The notes under the pieces were generated by a model, which saw only the letters and a list, made by a program, of their open reading frames with translations, searched no databases and was not told the origin of the DNA. A DNA stretch of 64,000 nt from contig NZ_RRAZ01000017.1 of NCBI RefSeq assembly GCF_003863335.1, positions 1 to 64,000 on the forward strand, given 5' to 3'. This DNA is from Falsigemmobacter faecalis (lineage in GTDB: Bacteria > Pseudomonadota > Alphaproteobacteria > Rhodobacterales > Rhodobacteraceae). Shown here in pieces: positions 1 to 8,140 of this stretch. The translations under genes and the position numbers were made by a program. The first letter of the stretch is position 1, and each line of letters opens with the position of its first letter.

Positions 1-45
1 GGACGCAGGACGCAGGACGCAGGACGCAGGACGCAGGACGCAGGA
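1..45. repeat. Heptamer tandem repeat (GGACGCA)n, cut by window edge
   Basis: Six perfect copies of the 7-bp unit GGACGCA occupy 1-42, followed by a partial GGA to 45 and then unique sequence. The array probably continues left of the window, so its real copy number is unknown. It lies about 70 bp beyond the 3' end of tRNA-Asp. No protein reading is suggested. The second heptamer array at 55851-56403 has a different unit. Confidence 0.93.
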
Positions 46-77
46 TTTTGCACCCTGTCCGGCACGGGTCAAACAGC

Positions 78-108
78 AAAAAACCCTCAGGCGAACCTGA
101 GGGTTTTT
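78..108 (-). terminator. Rho-independent terminator of tRNA-Asp
   Basis: A perfect 11-bp stem (81-91 with 96-106) with a CGAA tetraloop, flanked by an A-run on the left and a T-run on the right, so it can work in both directions. On the minus strand it follows the tRNA-Asp 3' end. Confidence 0.85.
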
Positions 109-113
109 GAAAG

Positions 114-190
114 TGGCGCGGTTGACGGGGCTCGAACCCGCGACCCCCGGCGTGACAGGCCGGTACTCTAACCAACTGAGCTACAACCGC
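114..190 (-). tRNA. tRNA-Asp (anticodon GTC)
   Basis: A 77-nt cloverleaf on the minus strand with acceptor stem GCGGTTG (184-190) pairing with 118-124, discriminator G, and an encoded CCA at 114-116. The anticodon loop reads CTGTCAC, giving anticodon GTC (Asp). The T-loop GGTTCGAGCCC is present. It is followed by a terminator and preceded by a strong promoter. Confidence 0.97.
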
Positions 191-202
191 GCTATGCGGG
201 GA

Positions 203-231
203 TATCTACGGGGAACTGACGGGGGCGTCAA
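203..231 (-). promoter_or_regulatory. Promoter of tRNA-Asp
   Basis: Read on the minus strand, -35 TTGACG (226-231) and -10 TAGATA (203-208) are separated by exactly 17 bp. The tRNA 5' end is at 190, about 12 bp beyond the -10 box. Confidence 0.75.
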
Positions 232-270
232 TGGCCCTGCCCGCATTTTTTCGAAGTTTTTTCCGACCCC

Positions 271-1395
271 TTAGCGGAAAAGCACCAGAGCATTGGGCGA
301 CCATGCCACCCGGGTGCGCACACCGCGATCAAGCACCTGACGGCCCGGCACGTTGCGCATCGACAGCCGCACCGGCTTGGCCACGCCGTCGAGTTTCACG
401 TCATAATAGGTCATATCGCCGTAATAGACGACTTCCTCGATCACGCCAGGCGCTTCACGGTCATTCGAGGTCTGACCTTCATACATCAGGGTCAGGGTCT
501 CGGGGCGAAAGCCCACCGAGATCTCTCCCGTCGGCCTGCCGGGGGCCTGACGCGCGGGCACCTGCACACGGCCAAGACCTGCGACGTCGAGATCAAAGCC
601 CGCATCATCCTGGGACAGGATTGTGGCGGGCAAAAAATTCATCGTGCCGATGAAATCCGCCACACGCCGGGTTTTCGGCAGACGGTAGAGGGTTTCGGGA
701 TCATCAAGCTGCTCGATCTGGCCCTCAAACATCACGGCGATGCGGTCTGACATCACCAGCGCCTCTTCCTGGTCGTGGGTGACCAGGATGAAGGTGATGC
801 CAACCTGACGCTGCAGCTTGATCAACTCAACCTGCATCTGCTCGCGCATCTTTTTGTCGAGCGCCGACATCGGCTCATCGAGAAGCAGCACCCGCGGCTT
901 CAGGATCAGCGCCCGCGCCAGCGCCACCCGCTGGCGCTGACCGCCCGAGAGCGCATGGGCGGCACGTTTGCCAAAACCCTTCAGCCCCACCATTTCCAGG
1001 GCTTCCTGAACGGCGAAGTCCTTCTCTTTGGAAGAGCGCGGATCTTTGCGCAGACCAAAGCCCACGTTCTGCTCCACGCTCAGATGCGGGAAGATGGCAT
1101 AGGACTGAAAGACCATATTGGTCGGCCGCGCATTGGCCGGAACCCCGTCCATATCCTGGCCGTCGATCATCAAGACGCCCGAGTTCAGCTCTTCAAACCC
1201 GGCGATGGTGCGCAAAAGCGTGGTCTTGCCACAGCCCGAAGGCCCGAGCAGCGAGAAGAACTCTCCCTCGCCGATCCGGGCAGTGATCCCGCGCAGCGCG
1301 TGGTAATCGCCATAATGCTTTTGCAGATCCTCCATCTCGATCAGCGGCTTGCGGATCAGACCCGGAGCGGGTTTGGTCAGGATGGATTGCGTCAC
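271..1395 (-). CDS. potA: Spermidine/putrescine-type ABC transporter, ATP-binding protein
   Basis: ATPase subunit (374 aa) of an importer of the polyamine/opine class. Walker A GPSGCGKTT is at residues 51-59, the signature LSGGQRQRV near 149-157 and Walker B LLLDEP near 170-175; the region after residue 280 fits the TOBE domain of PotA-like ATPases. It is the last gene of a three-gene unit (permease, permease, ATPase), and its start overlaps the stop of the upstream permease by 4 bp, indicating translational coupling. The substrate is inferred from family resemblance only; putrescine, spermidine or an amino-acid derivative are all possible. No binding-protein gene accompanies the set. Confidence 0.88.
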   Translation of the reverse strand: MTQSILTKPAPGLIRKPLIEMEDLQKHYGDYHALRGITARIGEGEFFSLLGPSGCGKTTLLRTIAGFEELNSGVLMIDGQDMDGVPANARPTNMVFQSYAIFPHLSVEQNVGFGLRKDPRSSKEKDFAVQEALEMVGLKGFGKRAAHALSGGQRQRVALARALILKPRVLLLDEPMSALDKKMREQMQVELIKLQRQVGITFILVTHDQEEALVMSDRIAVMFEGQIEQLDDPETLYRLPKTRRVADFIGTMNFLPATILSQDDAGFDLDVAGLGRVQVPARQAPGRPTGEISVGFRPETLTLMYEGQTSNDREAPGVIEEVVYYGDMTYYDVKLDGVAKPVRLSMRNVPGRQVLDRGVRTRVAWSPNALVLFR

Positions 1396-2201
1396 AGGAA
1401 GCCTCCGGTGTCCTTGCCGCCGGATTTGGCAATGCCACGGCGACGGAAATATTCAGCGATGGCCAGCAGAGTGACCGAGAGCAGCACAAGGATGGTCCCC
1501 AGTGCCATGATCTCCGGCACTTTGGCCGGGAAACGGAATTGCGAGAAGATATAGACCGGCAGCGTCGGCTCGGTCCCCGCAAGGAAGAAGGCGATGATGA
1601 ATTCATCAAGGCTGATGGTGAAAGAGATCAGCAGCGAGGAGATGATCCCCGGCGCCACCAGCGGCAGGATGATCAGCCGGAAAGTGGACCACTGCGTCTC
1701 ACCCAGATCGATCGCGGCCTCTTCCAGCGATTGATCGAGCGACTGAAACGAGGAATTCAGGATCGCAATCGTATAAGGCGTGCAGATCAGCACATGACCA
1801 AGGATCACCGTCCAGATGGTCAGCGGAATACCCAATCCCAGCAGCACGCCAAAAAGCGAGACCGCGACAATGATCTCAGGCAGCACCAGGGGCAGCATGA
1901 CCAGCCCCATGATTGCCCCCTTGGCCGGGAACTTATAGCGCGTTGCCGCCCGCGCCGCGAAGATCCCCAGACAGGTCGCCAGCACCGCCGAAGAGCAGGA
2001 GATGATCAGCGAGTTCTTCACCGCCTTCAGCAGGGTGACATTGTTCCACATCGCCTCAAACCACTTGGTGGTGAAGCCCTGCAGCGGAAACGCGATGATG
2101 GTGCCGTCGTTAAAGGCAAACAGCGGCAGCAGGATGATCGGGGCGTAGAGAAAGACCAGATAGGCCAGCGCGTAGCCCTTGAAGAGACGGGCGGCCTTCA
2201 T
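1392..2201 (-). CDS. potC: Polyamine-type ABC transporter permease (PotC-like)
   Basis: Inner-membrane permease of 269 aa with about six membrane spans and a binding-protein-dependent transport (MetI-like) domain. The cytoplasmic EAA loop that contacts the ATPase is visible as EEAAIDLGETQWSTF around residues 160-175. The N-terminus begins with a signal-anchor helix (residues 8-30). It overlaps potA by 4 bp and potB by 4 bp, so the three are one transcript. Assignment to PotC rather than PotI rests on position and length. Confidence 0.87.
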   Translation of the reverse strand: MKAARLFKGYALAYLVFLYAPIILLPLFAFNDGTIIAFPLQGFTTKWFEAMWNNVTLLKAVKNSLIISCSSAVLATCLGIFAARAATRYKFPAKGAIMGLVMLPLVLPEIIVAVSLFGVLLGLGIPLTIWTVILGHVLICTPYTIAILNSSFQSLDQSLEEAAIDLGETQWSTFRLIILPLVAPGIISSLLISFTISLDEFIIAFFLAGTEPTLPVYIFSQFRFPAKVPEIMALGTILVLLSVTLLAIAEYFRRRGIAKSGGKDTGGFL

Positions 2202-3151
2202 CCTTTCGATCCTTTCAGGAAGCGGCGGTTGAGGAAGAGGAACAGCAGCGAAACCGAGGTCACCAGCACCATGGCCGAAACCGCAATGGCCGAGCCTGCC
2301 GGATAGTTATCCAGCCGCAGATATTGCAGATAGATCATATTGGCGACCATCCGACCCTCGGGTCCGCCCACCTGCTGCGGCGTGACGTAATCGCCGATCA
2401 CCGGGATAAAGACGATCAGCACGGCCGCCACCACGCCCGGCATGGCCAGCGGCAGGGTCACCCGCCAGAAGGTCATCAGACGGCTTTCGCCCAGATCCTG
2501 CCCGGCCTCCAGCAGCGAGCGGTCAATCTTCTCCAGCGCTACAAAGATCGGCAGGATCGCGAAGGGCGCATAGGCATGCGCGAGCGTGATCACCACCGCA
2601 TTGGCGTTGTAAAGAATGAAGGTCAGCGGCTCCTCAATGAGGCCAAGCCCCAGCAGCCCTGAGTTCAGCACGCCATTGTAGCCAAGGATCACTTTCCACA
2701 GGAAGACCCGGATCAGATAAGAGGTCCAGAACGGAATGGTGATCAGGAAAAGCCACATGCTTTTGCGCCCAGGCTTCACGTAGAAGCTGACGAAATAGGC
2801 CACCGGAAAGGCCAGAACCACGGTCGCCACCGTCACCGCCACGGCAATCCCCAGCGAGCGCAGCATGACGGCGCGCACCACCGGGTCTGACCAGGCGCCC
2901 AGATAGGGCGTGGTCGGCGTCAGCGTGCCATCGGCATTCTGCTGCATGGAGGCGCATTCGCCGACATAGTTACACAGCGTGAATTCCCAGATGATCGACA
3001 GATAACCATCGGTCAGGAAGGAATACAGCAGCAGCAGCACCAGAGGTGCCGCCAGCAGAATAACTGCATAAATGGCAGGCGGGCTGACCAGCATCAGCCC
3101 GCTCGACGCGTCAGACCGGGCGCGCCGGCGTTTCAGACCCTGTAAGCTCAT
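2198..3151 (-). CDS. potB: Polyamine-type ABC transporter permease (PotB-like)
   Basis: First gene of the importer unit, 317 aa, about six membrane spans, MetI-like fold. The EAA loop is recognisable (LLEAGQDLGESRLMTF, about residues 215-230). A periplasmic insertion after the first span is longer than in E. coli PotB and carries two cysteines (residues about 61 and 67), which is common in the opine/polyamine transporters of alphaproteobacteria. In related loci a periplasmic binding protein usually sits next to the permeases; here none is seen on either side. Confidence 0.86.
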   Translation of the reverse strand: MSLQGLKRRRARSDASSGLMLVSPPAIYAVILLAAPLVLLLLYSFLTDGYLSIIWEFTLCNYVGECASMQQNADGTLTPTTPYLGAWSDPVVRAVMLRSLGIAVAVTVATVVLAFPVAYFVSFYVKPGRKSMWLFLITIPFWTSYLIRVFLWKVILGYNGVLNSGLLGLGLIEEPLTFILYNANAVVITLAHAYAPFAILPIFVALEKIDRSLLEAGQDLGESRLMTFWRVTLPLAMPGVVAAVLIVFIPVIGDYVTPQQVGGPEGRMVANMIYLQYLRLDNYPAGSAIAVSAMVLVTSVSLLFLFLNRRFLKGSKG

Positions 3152-3235
3152 CCGTGCTCCCCGGCAAAGTCAGTCTCGGACTGGGTGGATCCATGCATCT
3201 CGCACAGGGCGCGGAGGTTTAAAAGAGCCTGCGAC

Positions 3236-3487
3236 TCAGTGGCTCACAACCTCCAGAGTGATCGCCCGCGTGCTGAGTTCAGCAAATAAAGCCGCAACCA
3301 CCCGCGGACACGACACCGCCCGCTCCATCGCGTCGCGCAGCGAAGATTCGTCGCAGCCTGCAGAGGTCACTCTCCAGACCATGCGACGCGCTGCGCCGTC
3401 GTCATAAACAATTTCTGCCTCGCCCGAGCGACCCCGCCGCAGGCCAAGAAAATCTGATGCACCCGTCTTACTGTGAAATGAAAACAT
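3236..3487 (-). CDS. Hypothetical protein, 83 aa
   Basis: A weakly supported reading frame between potB and the next gene. From the chosen ATG (3487) it encodes 83 residues, mostly soluble, with acidic and arginine-rich stretches and no motif that I recognise. The frame stays open upstream to 3550, but the 21 extra residues look non-coding. The ribosome site is poor (CCAGG immediately before ATG). If it is not a gene, then 3152-3717 is a 566-bp gene-free stretch that holds nothing else I can name apart from presumed promoters. Confidence 0.35.
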   Translation of the reverse strand: MFSFHSKTGASDFLGLRRGRSGEAEIVYDDGAARRMVWRVTSAGCDESSLRDAMERAVSCPRVVAALFAELSTRAITLEVVSH

Positions 3488-3717
3488 CCTGGTTGTCCCG
3501 GATTTTGGCTCGATGAGCGGAAAGTCGCAAAGACGAGAGCGGAAGGTCAAGGAAACTGCCCAAATAGTGACACTTTAGCCCCGTGCCGGAGCATTCCTGC
3601 AACAGAAACACCGCAGGCTGGCGGTGGCTCCCGCCGAGGCAATAAATATTGAGGAAATTCTCGACAAACGCCCTGGCGCATCTGATCCTGAACCCCTGAG
3701 ACAGGGGAGGGTCACAG

Positions 3718-4164
3718 ATGAGCGCCGAAGCCGATCATGTCGTGCTGTGCTGGCTGGCGACGGCCGATGCCACGGGCCAGCCGAATGTCTCTCCCAAAGA
3801 GATCTTTCTGCGCACCACCCCCGATGAGGTGCTGATCGCGGACATCGCCTCGCCGCGCAGCGTGGCCAATATCCGGCAGAACCCCAAAGTCTGCGTCAGC
3901 ATGATCGATATTTTCCGCCAGCGCGGCGAAAAGCTGGAAGGCACTGCCAGTCTGATCGCACCGAATGAGCCGGAGTTCGCCGCCCTGAACGCGCGGCTCG
4001 AACGTCTGACCCAGGGGCTCTTCATCATCCACCATGTGATCCGGGTGCGGGTGGGGCCGGTCTCGCCGATCCGCGCGCCTGGCTGGCATCTCTTTCCCGA
4101 CAAAACCGAAGCCGACATGCGCCGCGAGGCCCTTGCGACCTACCGCGTCACCGCCCTGCCCTGA
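3718..4164 (+). CDS. Pyridoxamine 5'-phosphate oxidase family (flavin-binding split-barrel) protein
   Basis: A 148-aa protein resembling the short PNPOx-like flavin split-barrel family. The N-terminal LCWLATADATGQPNVSPKE and DIASPRSVANIRQNPKVCVS stretches are typical of the FMN-binding barrel strands. It lacks the extra C-terminal domain of true PdxH, so vitamin B6 synthesis is unlikely; such proteins reduce or bind flavins, F420 or haem, and the substrate cannot be told. GGGGAGGGTCACAG precedes the ATG at good spacing. It is monocistronic, ending in a terminator shared with the convergent rpsI. Confidence 0.75.
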   Translation: MSAEADHVVLCWLATADATGQPNVSPKEIFLRTTPDEVLIADIASPRSVANIRQNPKVCVSMIDIFRQRGEKLEGTASLIAPNEPEFAALNARLERLTQGLFIIHHVIRVRVGPVSPIRAPGWHLFPDKTEADMRREALATYRVTALP

Positions 4165-4172
4165 AACGACAA

Positions 4173-4197
4173 AAAGGCCCGCCTCCGGCGGGCCTTT
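4173..4197. terminator. Bidirectional terminator between flavin-fold gene and rpsI
   Basis: Perfect 11-bp stem AAAGGCCCGCC / GGCGGGCCTTT with a 3-nt loop, with A-run before and T-run after. It serves both the plus-strand gene ending at 4164 and the minus-strand rplM-rpsI operon ending at 4220. Confidence 0.85.
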
Positions 4198-4219
4198 CCA
4201 AATCCCCGAAGGGATAAAA

Positions 4220-4705
4220 TCAACGCTTCGAGAACTGGAACGAACGGCGGGCTTTTGCTTTACCGTATTTCTTACGCTCAACGACGCGGCTGTCGCGGGT
4301 CAGGAAGCCAGCGGCTTTCAGAGCGCCACGCAGCGACGGTTCAAACAGTTGCAGAGCTTTCGAGATGCCGTGCTTTACAGCGCCGGCCTGACCCGAAAGA
4401 CCGCCACCTTTCACGGTTGCATAGACGTCGAACTGGCCGACGACGTTTGCAACTTCGAAGGGCTGCTTCAGGATCATCTGCAGAACCGGACGGGCGAAGT
4501 AAGCCGACTGGTCTTTGCCGTTGACGATGACTTTACCCGAACCCGGTTTCACCCAGACGCGAGCGACAGCGTCTTTACGCTTGCCGGTTGCATAGGAGCG
4601 GTTCAGCGAGTCACGGACGGGCTCACGGGGAGCTTCTTCCACAACAGCAGCCGAGGTGCCGGCGACGGCGGCTTTCAGGTCGTCAAGCGATTTGATATCC
4701 GACAT
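4220..4705 (-). CDS. rpsI: 30S ribosomal protein S9
   Basis: Structural protein of the small ribosomal subunit (161 aa). The C-terminus shows the invariant basic tail ending [11 protein letters not shown] that reaches the P-site tRNA, and the body has the [20 protein letters not shown] and [23 protein letters not shown] motifs. The N-terminus carries the alanine-rich extension of about 30 residues usual in alphaproteobacteria. It lies 2 bp downstream of rplM, the universal L13-S9 pair. Confidence 0.98.
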   Translation of the reverse strand: MSDIKSLDDLKAAVAGTSAAVVEEAPREPVRDSLNRSYATGKRKDAVARVWVKPGSGKVIVNGKDQSAYFARPVLQMILKQPFEVANVVGQFDVYATVKGGGLSGQAGAVKHGISKALQLFEPSLRGALKAAGFLTRDSRVVERKKYGKAKARRSFQFSKR

Positions 4706-4707
4706 GA

Positions 4708-5172
4708 TTACGCGCTCCGGGTGTTTTTCGGGTTCAGGACTTTAACGTCCAGGACTTCCGGGTTTTGTGCGACGTGCGGATGCTCAGCGCCTGCGTAAAC
4801 GCGCAGGTTGGTCATCTGCTGACGGCCCAGCGTGTTGCGCGAGATCATACGCTCAACAGCTTTGGTCACGACGCGCTCGGGATGTGCGCCTTCCAGAATC
4901 TGGCGAGCGGTGCGGAACTTGATGCCGCCCGGGTGGCCGGTGTGCCAGTAGTAGCGCTTGTCGTCGCGCTTGTTACCGGTCATCTGGATCTTGTCAGCAT
5001 TGATGATGATGACGTTGTCACCCATGTCCATATGGGGGGTGAACGTCGGCTTGTTCTTGCCGCGCAGAATCTGAGCGACGATCGTGGCGAGGCGGCCCAG
5101 AACAACGCCTTCGGCGTCGATCAGGATCCACTTCTTCTCGATATCCGCGGGGGTAGCGGAGAAGGTTTTCAT
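4708..5172 (-). CDS. rplM: 50S ribosomal protein L13
   Basis: Large-subunit assembly protein (154 aa from the chosen start). Family landmarks are [48 protein letters not shown] and [12 protein letters not shown]. The frame extends ten codons upstream to an ATG at 5202, but the family begins MKTFSA and that ATG (5172) has AGGTCA at correct spacing. It is the first gene of the rplM-rpsI operon, with a clear promoter at 5227-5255. Confidence 0.98.
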   Translation of the reverse strand: MKTFSATPADIEKKWILIDAEGVVLGRLATIVAQILRGKNKPTFTPHMDMGDNVIIINADKIQMTGNKRDDKRYYWHTGHPGGIKFRTARQILEGAHPERVVTKAVERMISRNTLGRQQMTNLRVYAGAEHPHVAQNPEVLDVKVLNPKNTRSA

Positions 5173-5226
5173 GGTGTGACCTGTGCTTGCAACGAAAGCC
5201 AAAGCCTTCGTGTTTAAGGATGCTGT

Positions 5227-5255
5227 TTAATGCCCCAGCCCCCCGCCTGCGTCAA
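5227..5255 (-). promoter_or_regulatory. Promoter of rplM-rpsI
   Basis: Minus-strand -35 TTGACG (5250-5255), 17-bp spacer, -10 CATTAA (5227-5232), leaving a leader of about 45-50 nt before the chosen rplM start. The spacer contains a G-run. Confidence 0.7.
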
Positions 5256-5298
5256 GCGCGCAAAACATAATAGTTTTGTTGTAAATCAATGACTTAAC

Positions 5299-5324
5299 GA
5301 TTGTGGTATTTTAATACCACAATC
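5299..5324. promoter_or_regulatory. Perfect 26-bp AT-rich palindrome
   Basis: The half-site GATTGTGGTATT (5299-5310) is repeated exactly inverted at 5313-5324 around a 2-bp centre. It lies 15 bp past the stop of the minus-strand lipoprotein gene and 44 bp upstream of the rplM -35 box. It has no T-run in either direction, so it suits a dimeric regulator's operator better than a terminator, though an AT-rich transcript hairpin is possible. Confidence 0.8.
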
Positions 5325-5338
5325 TTCATGCAGAATCC

Positions 5339-5752
5339 TCACCGCCGCGCCGCCTCTGCCATCAGATCCGAGGCCGCGAGTTGCTGCGCGATCCCCTCCG
5401 GCACGCCGCGGGTGATCATCCGGCGGTAAATCCGCGGCCCCTGCAGCCCCAGCCCCCGCACCACCGCCGGCACCTGCGCCGCATTGGCCCGCCGCAGCGC
5501 CGCCGTCTGGGCCTTCAAAGGCATCTCATCGCGCGCGCTCTCATGGCCCGGACAGCCCGTCAGAATATCCCCCGGCGCACGCCCGCTCGCCGCCACCATA
5601 CGCCGCTGCGCTTCCTCCAGCAGACGGCATTCCGCCGCCACCGCCTGAACGCGGCTCACCGCGCCCGGGGGCGCAGCGCCCGGCCCCGCCACCTGCGCTC
5701 CGCAACCGGCCAGCAATACGATCATCGCCGGATAAACAGAATATCTCACCAT
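5339..5752 (-). CDS. Putative lipoprotein of unknown function
   Basis: A 137-aa protein with a lipoprotein signal: MVRYSVYPAMIVLLAGCG, lipobox L-A-G-C placing the lipidated cysteine at residue 17. The mature part is alanine/arginine rich with probable helices and two more cysteines (CRLLEEA and TGCPGH). I recognise no domain. The frame is open to 5821, but the extra 23 residues are not signal-like, so the start at 5752 is preferred. It is divergent from hisF, 105 bp apart. Confidence 0.65.
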   Translation of the reverse strand: MVRYSVYPAMIVLLAGCGAQVAGPGAAPPGAVSRVQAVAAECRLLEEAQRRMVAASGRAPGDILTGCPGHESARDEMPLKAQTAALRRANAAQVPAVVRGLGLQGPRIYRRMITRGVPEGIAQQLAASDLMAEAARR

Positions 5753-5857
5753 GGCCGCCCCCGTCTGATCCTCGCTCCAGCCTGCCACGAAGCTGACGCG
5801 CTGTCTTTCCCCTTTGCGCATCCGGGGCTATGAAGGCCCCAGGCAAAGGAGCCCCAT

Positions 5858-6616
5858 ATGCTGAAGACGCGCATCATTCCCTGTCTCGATGTGGCCGATG
5901 GCCGGGTCGTCAAGGGCGTCAATTTCGTCGATCTTGTCGATGCCGGTGATCCGGTCGAAGCCGCCCGCGCCTATGACGCGGCCGGCGCGGATGAGCTGTG
6001 CTTTCTCGACATTCACGCCACCCATGAAAACCGCGGCACCATGTTCGATCTGGTCACCCGCACCGCCGAGCAGTGCTTTATGCCGCTGACGGTCGGGGGC
6101 GGCGTGCGCAGCCATCATGATGTGCGCAACCTGCTGCTGGCGGGGGCCGATAAGGTCAGCTTCAATTCGGCCGCCGTCGCCAATCCCGATGTCGTCTCCG
6201 AGGCCGCCGACCGCTTTGGCAGCCAGTGCATCGTGGTCGCCATCGACGCCAAAACCGTGGCCCCGGGCCGCTGGGAGATTTTCACCCACGGCGGGCGCAA
6301 AGAGACCGGCATCGATGCGGTGGAATTCGCCGTCAGGATGACCGCCAAAGGCGCGGGCGAGATCCTTCTCACCTCTATGGACCGCGACGGCACCCGCGGC
6401 GGCTATAACCTGCCGCTGACCCGCGCGATTGCCGATGCCGTCTCCATCCCGGTGATCGCCTCCGGCGGCGTCGGCACGCTGGATCACCTCGTCGAAGGCG
6501 TAACCGAAGGCCACGCCAGCGCCGTGCTTGCGGCCTCCATCTTCCACTTCGGCACCTATACCATCGCCGAAGCCAAGGCCCATATGGCCGCCGCCGGGAT
6601 CAATGTGAGGCTCTGA
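5858..6616 (+). CDS. hisF: Imidazole glycerol phosphate synthase, cyclase subunit
   Basis: TIM-barrel cyclase (252 aa) of histidine biosynthesis: with HisH it converts PRFAR and glutamine-derived ammonia to IGP and AICAR. The catalytic aspartates are visible in [15 protein letters not shown] (D11) and in [18 protein letters not shown] (near residue 170 of the barrel's second half). The phosphate-binding VGGGVRS and VIASGGVG loops are also present. RBS AAAGGAG. The stop codon overlaps the hisE start by 1 nt. The hisH and hisA genes that normally precede it are not next to it here. Confidence 0.97.
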   Translation: MLKTRIIPCLDVADGRVVKGVNFVDLVDAGDPVEAARAYDAAGADELCFLDIHATHENRGTMFDLVTRTAEQCFMPLTVGGGVRSHHDVRNLLLAGADKVSFNSAAVANPDVVSEAADRFGSQCIVVAIDAKTVAPGRWEIFTHGGRKETGIDAVEFAVRMTAKGAGEILLTSMDRDGTRGGYNLPLTRAIADAVSIPVIASGGVGTLDHLVEGVTEGHASAVLAASIFHFGTYTIAEAKAHMAAAGINVRL

Positions 6617-6936
6617 TGTCTGATCTGCTCGCAAGGCTCGAAGCCACCATCCAATCGCGCAAGGGCGCCGACCCCACCTCCAGCTGGACCGCCAAGCTCC
6701 TCGCCAAAGGCCCGGAGAAATGCGCCGAGAAATTCGGCGAAGAAGCCGTTGAGGCGATCATCGAGGCGGTGAAAAACGACCGCGCGAAACTCGCCTCCGA
6801 GGCGGCGGATGTGCTCTATCACCTCCTGGTCATGCTCGCCGCCCGCGATGTGACCCTGGCCGATGTCTATGCGGTGCTCGAAAAGCGCGAAGGCACCTCC
6901 GGCATCAGTGAAAAAGCCGCCCGCCCGGAGGCATAA
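6616..6936 (+). CDS. hisE: Phosphoribosyl-ATP pyrophosphatase
   Basis: All-alpha MazG-like enzyme (106 aa) that hydrolyses phosphoribosyl-ATP to phosphoribosyl-AMP, step two of histidine synthesis. The metal-binding motif is seen in KFGEEAVEAIIEA and the following EAADVLYHLLVML helix. It starts on the last base of the hisF stop (TGATG), so the two are translationally coupled. A strong terminator follows at 6938. Confidence 0.96.
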   Translation: MSDLLARLEATIQSRKGADPTSSWTAKLLAKGPEKCAEKFGEEAVEAIIEAVKNDRAKLASEAADVLYHLLVMLAARDVTLADVYAVLEKREGTSGISEKAARPEA

Positions 6937-6937
6937 G

Positions 6938-6964
6938 AAAAGCCCCGCCGCAGCGGGGCTTTTT
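6938..6964 (+). terminator. Terminator after hisFE
   Basis: Stem GAAAAGCCCCGC / GCGGGGCTTTTT with CGCA loop, followed by a T-run. Also A-rich on the left, so it may partly serve ruvB from the other side. Confidence 0.85.
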
Positions 6965-7012
6965 GCAATCTTCAGCCCGGACGTTAAGAACGCCCCTCAG
7001 GCCCCTGACCGC

Positions 7013-8038
7013 TCAGCCAAAAAGATCAGACTGCGGCGGCTGCCGAGGCGGCGCGATCCCGATATGACGCCAGGCCTTTGAGGCGAGCATCCGCCCGCGC
7101 GGCGTGCGCTGGATCAGCCCCTGCTGCAGCAAAAACGGCTCAATCACTTCCTCAATCGCATCCCGGCTTTCCGAAAGCGCCGCCGCAATGGTCTCCACCC
7201 CGACCGGCCCGCCGCCATAATTCTCGGCCAGCAAAAGAATGTAACGCCGGTCCGCCCCATCAAGCCCCAGATCATCGACCCCAAGCCGCGTCAGCGCATT
7301 GTCCGCAAGCTCCCGGGTGATCGTGCCATCCCCCTCCACCAGGGCGAAATCGACCACCCGGCGCAACAGCCGCCCCGCAATCCGCGGCGTGCCCCGCGCC
7401 CGCCGCGCGATCTCCAGCGTGCCCTCCGGCTCGGCCGGCACCCCCAAAAGCCGCGCGCCGCGCCCGACAATCAGGTTCAGCTCTTCAATGGTATAAAACT
7501 GCAGCCGCGTCGGAATCCCAAAGCGGTCGCGCAAAGGCGTGGTCAAAAGCCCCAGCCGCGTGGTCGCCCCCACCAGAGTAAAGGGCTGCAGATCAATCCG
7601 CACCGTCCGCGCCGCAGGCCCCTCCCCGATCACCAGATCCAGCGCAAAATCCTCCATCGCCGGATAAAGCACTTCTTCCACCACCGGGCTCAACCGGTGG
7701 ATCTCATCGATGAACAACACATCGCGCGGCTCCAGATTGGTCAGAATGGCCGCCAGATCCCCCGCCTTCGCCAGCACCGGACCAGAGGTCATCCGAAAGC
7801 CGACGCCCAGTTCCCGCGCCATGATCTGCGCCAGAGTGGTCTTGCCCAGACCGGGAGGCCCGTGAAACAGCGTGTGATCCATCGCCGCGCCGCGCATCCG
7901 GGCCGATTCGATAAACACCCGCAGGTTCGCCCGCGCTTCGGCCTGCCCGGTGAAATCCTCCAGCCGCTCCGGACGCAGCGCGCGGTCATTATCGTCAGAA
8001 AGGCGCTCGGGGCGCAGGGCGGGATCAGGCTGGGTCAT
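7013..8038 (-). CDS. ruvB: Holliday junction branch migration ATPase RuvB
   Basis: AAA+ motor (341 aa) that drives branch migration of Holliday junctions with RuvA. Walker [10 protein letters not shown] at residues 60-68, Walker [10 protein letters not shown] near 108, the sensor region [18 protein letters not shown] and the C-terminal winged helix ending QRTPRGR are all intact. It is the last gene of a minus-strand series ruvC-ruvA-htpX-ruvB, separated from htpX by about 100 bp holding a copy of an interspersed repeat. Confidence 0.98.
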   Translation of the reverse strand: MTQPDPALRPERLSDDNDRALRPERLEDFTGQAEARANLRVFIESARMRGAAMDHTLFHGPPGLGKTTLAQIMARELGVGFRMTSGPVLAKAGDLAAILTNLEPRDVLFIDEIHRLSPVVEEVLYPAMEDFALDLVIGEGPAARTVRIDLQPFTLVGATTRLGLLTTPLRDRFGIPTRLQFYTIEELNLIVGRGARLLGVPAEPEGTLEIARRARGTPRIAGRLLRRVVDFALVEGDGTITRELADNALTRLGVDDLGLDGADRRYILLLAENYGGGPVGVETIAAALSESRDAIEEVIEPFLLQQGLIQRTPRGRMLASKAWRHIGIAPPRQPPQSDLFG

Positions 8039-8083
8039 AGCGGAACAATCCCTGAACGCAGCCCCTTTCGCAAGCCCTCACTT

Positions 8084-8134
8084 GGCTTTGGCTTTTTCAA
8101 AATACTCCGGGGTCCGGGGCAGAGCCCCGGCGCC
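8084..8134. repeat. Interspersed CTTTGGCTTTTT/GC-hairpin element, copy 1
   Basis: The sequence begins GGCTTTGGCTTTTTCAAAA, continues with TACTCCGGGGTCC and ends in a GC-rich inverted segment (CCGGGGC...GCCCCGG). Near-identical copies are at 47354-47404 and 53495-53557. It sits between the 3' end of htpX and the start of ruvB. Confidence 0.85.
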
Positions 8135-8140
8135 CGCCCC

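Noticed and set aside
775-1554. 259-codon plus-strand frame
   Set aside because: Shadow of potA and potC; His/Arg/Gln-rich composition typical of antisense frames in GC-rich DNA.
1-3151. Genomic island at tRNA-Asp
   Set aside because: No integrase, no direct repeat of the tRNA 3' end and no mobile genes seen on the visible side; the left side is outside the window.
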